Assembly (NCBI GenBank): GCA_900314365.1
Contig: OMVH01000026.1
Coordinates: 1 to 17,305, forward strand
Origin: an uncultured Prevotella sp.
Lineage (GTDB): Bacteria > Bacteroidota > Bacteroidia > Bacteroidales > Bacteroidaceae
Reading direction: 5' to 3'
Length of the DNA stretch: 17,305 bases
Below the pieces are notes generated by a model, which was not told where the DNA came from, ran no database searches, and was given only the letters and a program-made list of their open reading frames with translations. Positions 15,162-17,305 of the stretch are shown one piece after another. The translations under genes and the position numbers were made by a program. Numbering within the stretch: the stretch's first letter is position 1; each line of letters opens with the position of its first letter.

Positions 15162-15197
15162 TTTGGAGCGCTTATCACGATAATTTGATTACATTTG
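15162..15197 (+). promoter_or_regulatory. Candidate promoter for the HU/SPOR gene, almost touching its start codon
   Basis: TACATTTG at 15190-15197 matches the -7 consensus exactly. A TTTG at 15162-15165 lies 24 bp upstream, longer than the usual 19-21. The -7 box ends 6 bases before the ATG at 15204, so a transcript from here would be leaderless or nearly so. A weaker alternative farther upstream is TTTG at 15102-15105 with TATTTTTA at 15129-15136 (one mismatch, 23-bp spacer), which would give a normal leader. Confidence 0.42.
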
Positions 15198-15203
15198 CAG
15201 TCC

Positions 15204-16283
15204 ATGATAGATTTGGACAGGCATATAGAGATACTTCTGTTGAGCAATGACTGTGTCATTGTTCCGGGATTTGGTGGCTTCGTGGCTCACTATGTCAGTG
15301 CGCGCTACGATGCTGCTGACGGTATGTGGTTGCCTCCCTACCGTACACTTGGGTTCAACCCCCAGTTGACGATGAACGACTCTCTGCTTGTGCAGTCCTA
15401 TATTGAAGCTTACGACATCAGTTATCCCGATGCTTTGAAGCGCATTGATGCGGAGGTTGTCGAGGTGAGACGGCATTTAGAGAGTGAGGGCAGTTATAGC
15501 ATGAATGACTTAGGACAGCTCTTTGTCAACGCCGAGGGACATATTGAGTTCCGCCCCTGCGAGGCCGGTATCCTTACTCCCGAACTCTATGGACTGGGAA
15601 GTGTGGAGCTGCAATCGCTTGCTGCCGAGGTCGTTGAGCCGGTTGCTCAAAATGTGAAGCTGCATCATGGCTCAACGAAGGAGGTTGTCCATCCTGCCGG
15701 CGAGACTTCCAGCCAGGCTGCCGCGACTATCGTGGAACCTCAGGAGACGGAGCATGCGCGCCGAGTTTCGATGACCCTCTGGCGTAACATTGCGGCTGCC
15801 TGCATTGCTGTAATGGCTTTCCTGCTCATACCGTCTCCGTTGGAGAACGGCTCTACAGTCAAACAGGGATTAGTGTCCACGGAAGTGCTCCGCGAGGTGA
15901 TGCCTCATAGTGAGGGTAGTGTGATGCTCACTAAGCCGCTTAAGGGAGGAACGGAAAAGCCTCGTGAGGAGAAGTCTGTCAAGCAGGATGCTGAGACACA
16001 TTTTGCAGAGAAAGACGTTTCGACACCTACGACGAAATCTATGGAAACGAAGCCTTATTGCCTTGTGCTGGCCAGTCACGTCAGGAAGAGTAATGCCGAG
16101 GCTTATGTTGCTGATCTCCATCGTCGTGGTTATGCCGAAGCGCGGGTGCTTGGAAGCAGACACTGCAAGGTGGTCTATGGGGCTTATGCAAGTGAGCAAG
16201 AGGTTCTTGAAGCACAGCGCCGTTTGCGCCGACAGACAGAGTTCGCCAATTGTTGGAGCATGAAAATGCCTGAAATCAACTGA
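15204..16283 (+). CDS. HU-type (CCDC81-like) domain protein with one transmembrane helix and a C-terminal SPOR domain
   Basis: 359 residues from ATG 15204. An in-frame TTG at 15195 would add three residues, but IDLDRHIEILLLSNDCVIVPGFGGFV is the usual N-terminus of the family. Residues about 1-125 look like paired HU-fold domains of the bacterial CCDC81-like type (VPGFGGFVAHY, LGFNPQLTMNDSLL, GSYSMNDLGQLFVN). A linker is followed by a transmembrane helix at about 195-212 (NIAAACIAVMAFLLIPSP), an acidic/basic periplasmic spacer, and a SPOR domain at about 283-357 (KPYCLVLASHV ... YGAYASEQEVLEAQRRL). SPOR domains bind glycan strands stripped of stem peptides, typically at division sites. The topology places the HU part in the cytoplasm and SPOR in the periplasm, suggesting a link between cytoplasm and wall (inference). 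It is followed 18 bases later by the FHA gene. Confidence 0.87.
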   Translation: MIDLDRHIEILLLSNDCVIVPGFGGFVAHYVSARYDAADGMWLPPYRTLGFNPQLTMNDSLLVQSYIEAYDISYPDALKRIDAEVVEVRRHLESEGSYSMNDLGQLFVNAEGHIEFRPCEAGILTPELYGLGSVELQSLAAEVVEPVAQNVKLHHGSTKEVVHPAGETSSQAAATIVEPQETEHARRVSMTLWRNIAAACIAVMAFLLIPSPLENGSTVKQGLVSTEVLREVMPHSEGSVMLTKPLKGGTEKPREEKSVKQDAETHFAEKDVSTPTTKSMETKPYCLVLASHVRKSNAEAYVADLHRRGYAEARVLGSRHCKVVYGAYASEQEVLEAQRRLRRQTEFANCWSMKMPEIN

Positions 16284-16301
16284 TATTCCAATTCTTGATA
16301 T

Positions 16302-16796
16302 ATGAAACGACTTCGTTGTCCGAAGTGCCAATATCCTATTGTTTTTGATGAGACGCGCTATGAAGCAGGACAGCGTCTTGTTTTTCAGTGTCCCTCTTGC
16401 GGTAAGGAATTCGCCATTCGCATGGGTGCGCCTAAGCCCGACAATGCCAAAGAGGCGCAGGACTGTGGAAGCATCACGGTGATAGAGAACCGATTCTGCG
16501 AGAAGCAGGTCATTCCACTCTGTATGGGTGACAATGTCATTGGCCGCAAATCGCGGGGAGGCAAAATCAACTGTCCCATAGAGACCGACGACCCCAGTGT
16601 GGATCTCACGCACTGCGTCATCAATGTGAGCCGTGACAAAAAGGGAGCCTTGAAATATGTTCTGCGCGATGGTCCCAGCTTTACGGGTACCTTCGTAGGG
16701 TCTGATATCCTCGGCGACCGTGAGCGGCGGGTCATTGACGACGGTACGCTTTTTACTATCGGTGCTACCAGTATTCTGTTGAATACTGCAAAGTGA
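16302..16796 (+). CDS. Zinc-ribbon plus FHA domain protein
   Basis: 164 residues with no signal peptide. The N-terminus is a small zinc ribbon with two CxxC knuckles: CPKC (6-9) and CPSC (30-33), a spacing like the zinc-ribbon often seen ahead of regulatory domains. Residues about 65-160 form an FHA domain: GDNVIGRKS contains the Gly-Arg pair of the phosphothreonine-binding loop, DPSVDLTHCVINV contains the Ser and His of the classic SxxxH-type motif, and the tail IDDGTLFTIGATSILL matches the last strands. FHA domains bind phosphothreonine peptides, so a Ser/Thr kinase partner would be expected; none is in the window. It lies 18 bases after the HU/SPOR gene and is probably in the same transcript, which suggests but does not show that they act together. 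Confidence 0.85.
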   Translation: MKRLRCPKCQYPIVFDETRYEAGQRLVFQCPSCGKEFAIRMGAPKPDNAKEAQDCGSITVIENRFCEKQVIPLCMGDNVIGRKSRGGKINCPIETDDPSVDLTHCVINVSRDKKGALKYVLRDGPSFTGTFVGSDILGDRERRVIDDGTLFTIGATSILLNTAK

Positions 16797-17305
16797 AGAA
16801 TAGAAATTGCTTACATTCGCTTGTTAAACTCTGTCTTCAATATCTTCCAGACTGCACGACTGTGTTTTTTTCCATCGGGTTGTGGCGCCTTCTTTAGTTG
16901 ACAGTATGTTTAGAACAATGTATTTGTGATTCTTGATTGTTCGTAGAATACTAAAGTCAAATGGGCCGTGTCCCGCTTGGTAGGGTAGTTGCATTTGCGG
17001 GACTTGAATGGAGAATCCACTTGAGAAAATCCAAAACGAAGGAGTTCGACTCTTATAAATTTAATCAAGTTCCGGAAGCGCTTACGTTCTTTCTGAGTGG
17101 TAGTTTCTTGATGATAGACCTCGATTATTTTCGGGGCAGGAAGAGCTTCGAATGGAGAGAGTGTGCAATGGAAAACTTTGATTTTTCCCGACTTTGTCAC
17201 TTTTTTTTGAGATAAAATACTATTATTGATAATCAGCAACTTATAAGAAATAGCAAGAGATTTAGGGTGACGCATTTGGTAATATCGAGAGAGCCTTTAA
17301 ATGCA
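16797..17305. other. Gene-poor AT-richer region; possible dispersed repeat or decayed sequence
   Basis: More than 500 bases without a gene I can support. Two frames are open on opposite strands: plus 16961-17215 (84 codons; ends NFDFSRLCHFFLR) and minus 16910-17275 (121 codons). They overlap almost completely. Neither has a recognisable domain, signal, good ribosome-binding site or TAnnTTTG promoter, and the translations are low in typical protein character, so I do not call either as a gene. A T-run at 16864-16870 follows only a weak 3-bp stem, so I do not call a terminator for the FHA gene. The region from about 16960 to 17260 looks different in composition from its neighbours and may be a repeated intergenic element; that is inference. 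Confidence 0.45.

Noticed and set aside
15195..15203. TTG as start of the HU/SPOR gene
   Set aside because: It overlaps the candidate -7 box, and the ATG at 15204 gives the N-terminus typical of the family.
16841..16870. Possible terminator after the FHA gene
   Set aside because: The T-run is preceded by only a three-base-pair stem.

Overview
This window looks like the chromosome of a Bacteroidota gut or oral anaerobe, most likely from the Prevotella/Segatella group. Several families are typical of that phylum: a DUF3127 OB-fold protein, a DUF4835 (PorD-like) protein and an HU-type SPOR membrane protein. The promoters I can find match the Bacteroidota pattern (TTTG, about 20 bp, then TAnnTTTG), and Shine-Dalgarno sequences are mostly weak or absent. 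The species assignment is inference. There is no phage, integrase, transposase, CRISPR array, tRNA or rRNA that I can recognise.

Layout. (1) 1-948, minus strand: the N-terminal 316 codons of an MltF-like lytic transglycosylase lipoprotein, cut by the window edge. It is divergent from (2) 1047-4327, a histidine operon hisG-hisD-hisC. That operon stops at a strong hairpin and has no hisB behind it. (3) 4400-4825, minus strand: an SSB-like DUF3127 protein, convergent with hisC and divergent from (4) dnaN. dnaN opens a plus-strand run through 11560: sliding clamp, DEDDh exonuclease, DUF4835 exported protein, recN, and a large exported protein with a degenerate trypsin-like domain plus TPRs. The run ends at a textbook terminator. 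(5) 11740-15064, minus strand: in transcription order rfbC, a secreted GH71/99-like hydrolase, and a lipoprotein of unknown function. (6) 15204-16796, plus strand: an HU/SPOR transmembrane protein followed by a zinc-ribbon/FHA protein. (7) 16797-17305: AT-richer DNA with no convincing gene, possibly a dispersed repeat or decayed sequence.

How the genes work together. hisG, hisD and hisC supply the first step, the last two oxidations and the aminotransferase step of histidine synthesis. dnaN, the exonuclease and recN are replication and repair functions, with DUF3127 (an OB-fold protein with an SSB-like acidic tip) opposite. MltF, the SPOR protein and rfbC all act at the envelope. The most interesting leads are the pseudoprotease-TPR protein, the near-leaderless HU/SPOR-FHA pair, the shortened solute-binding domain of the MltF-like protein, the probable GH71/99 relative, and two conserved gene clusters that each appear to lack a member (hisB and coaBC).
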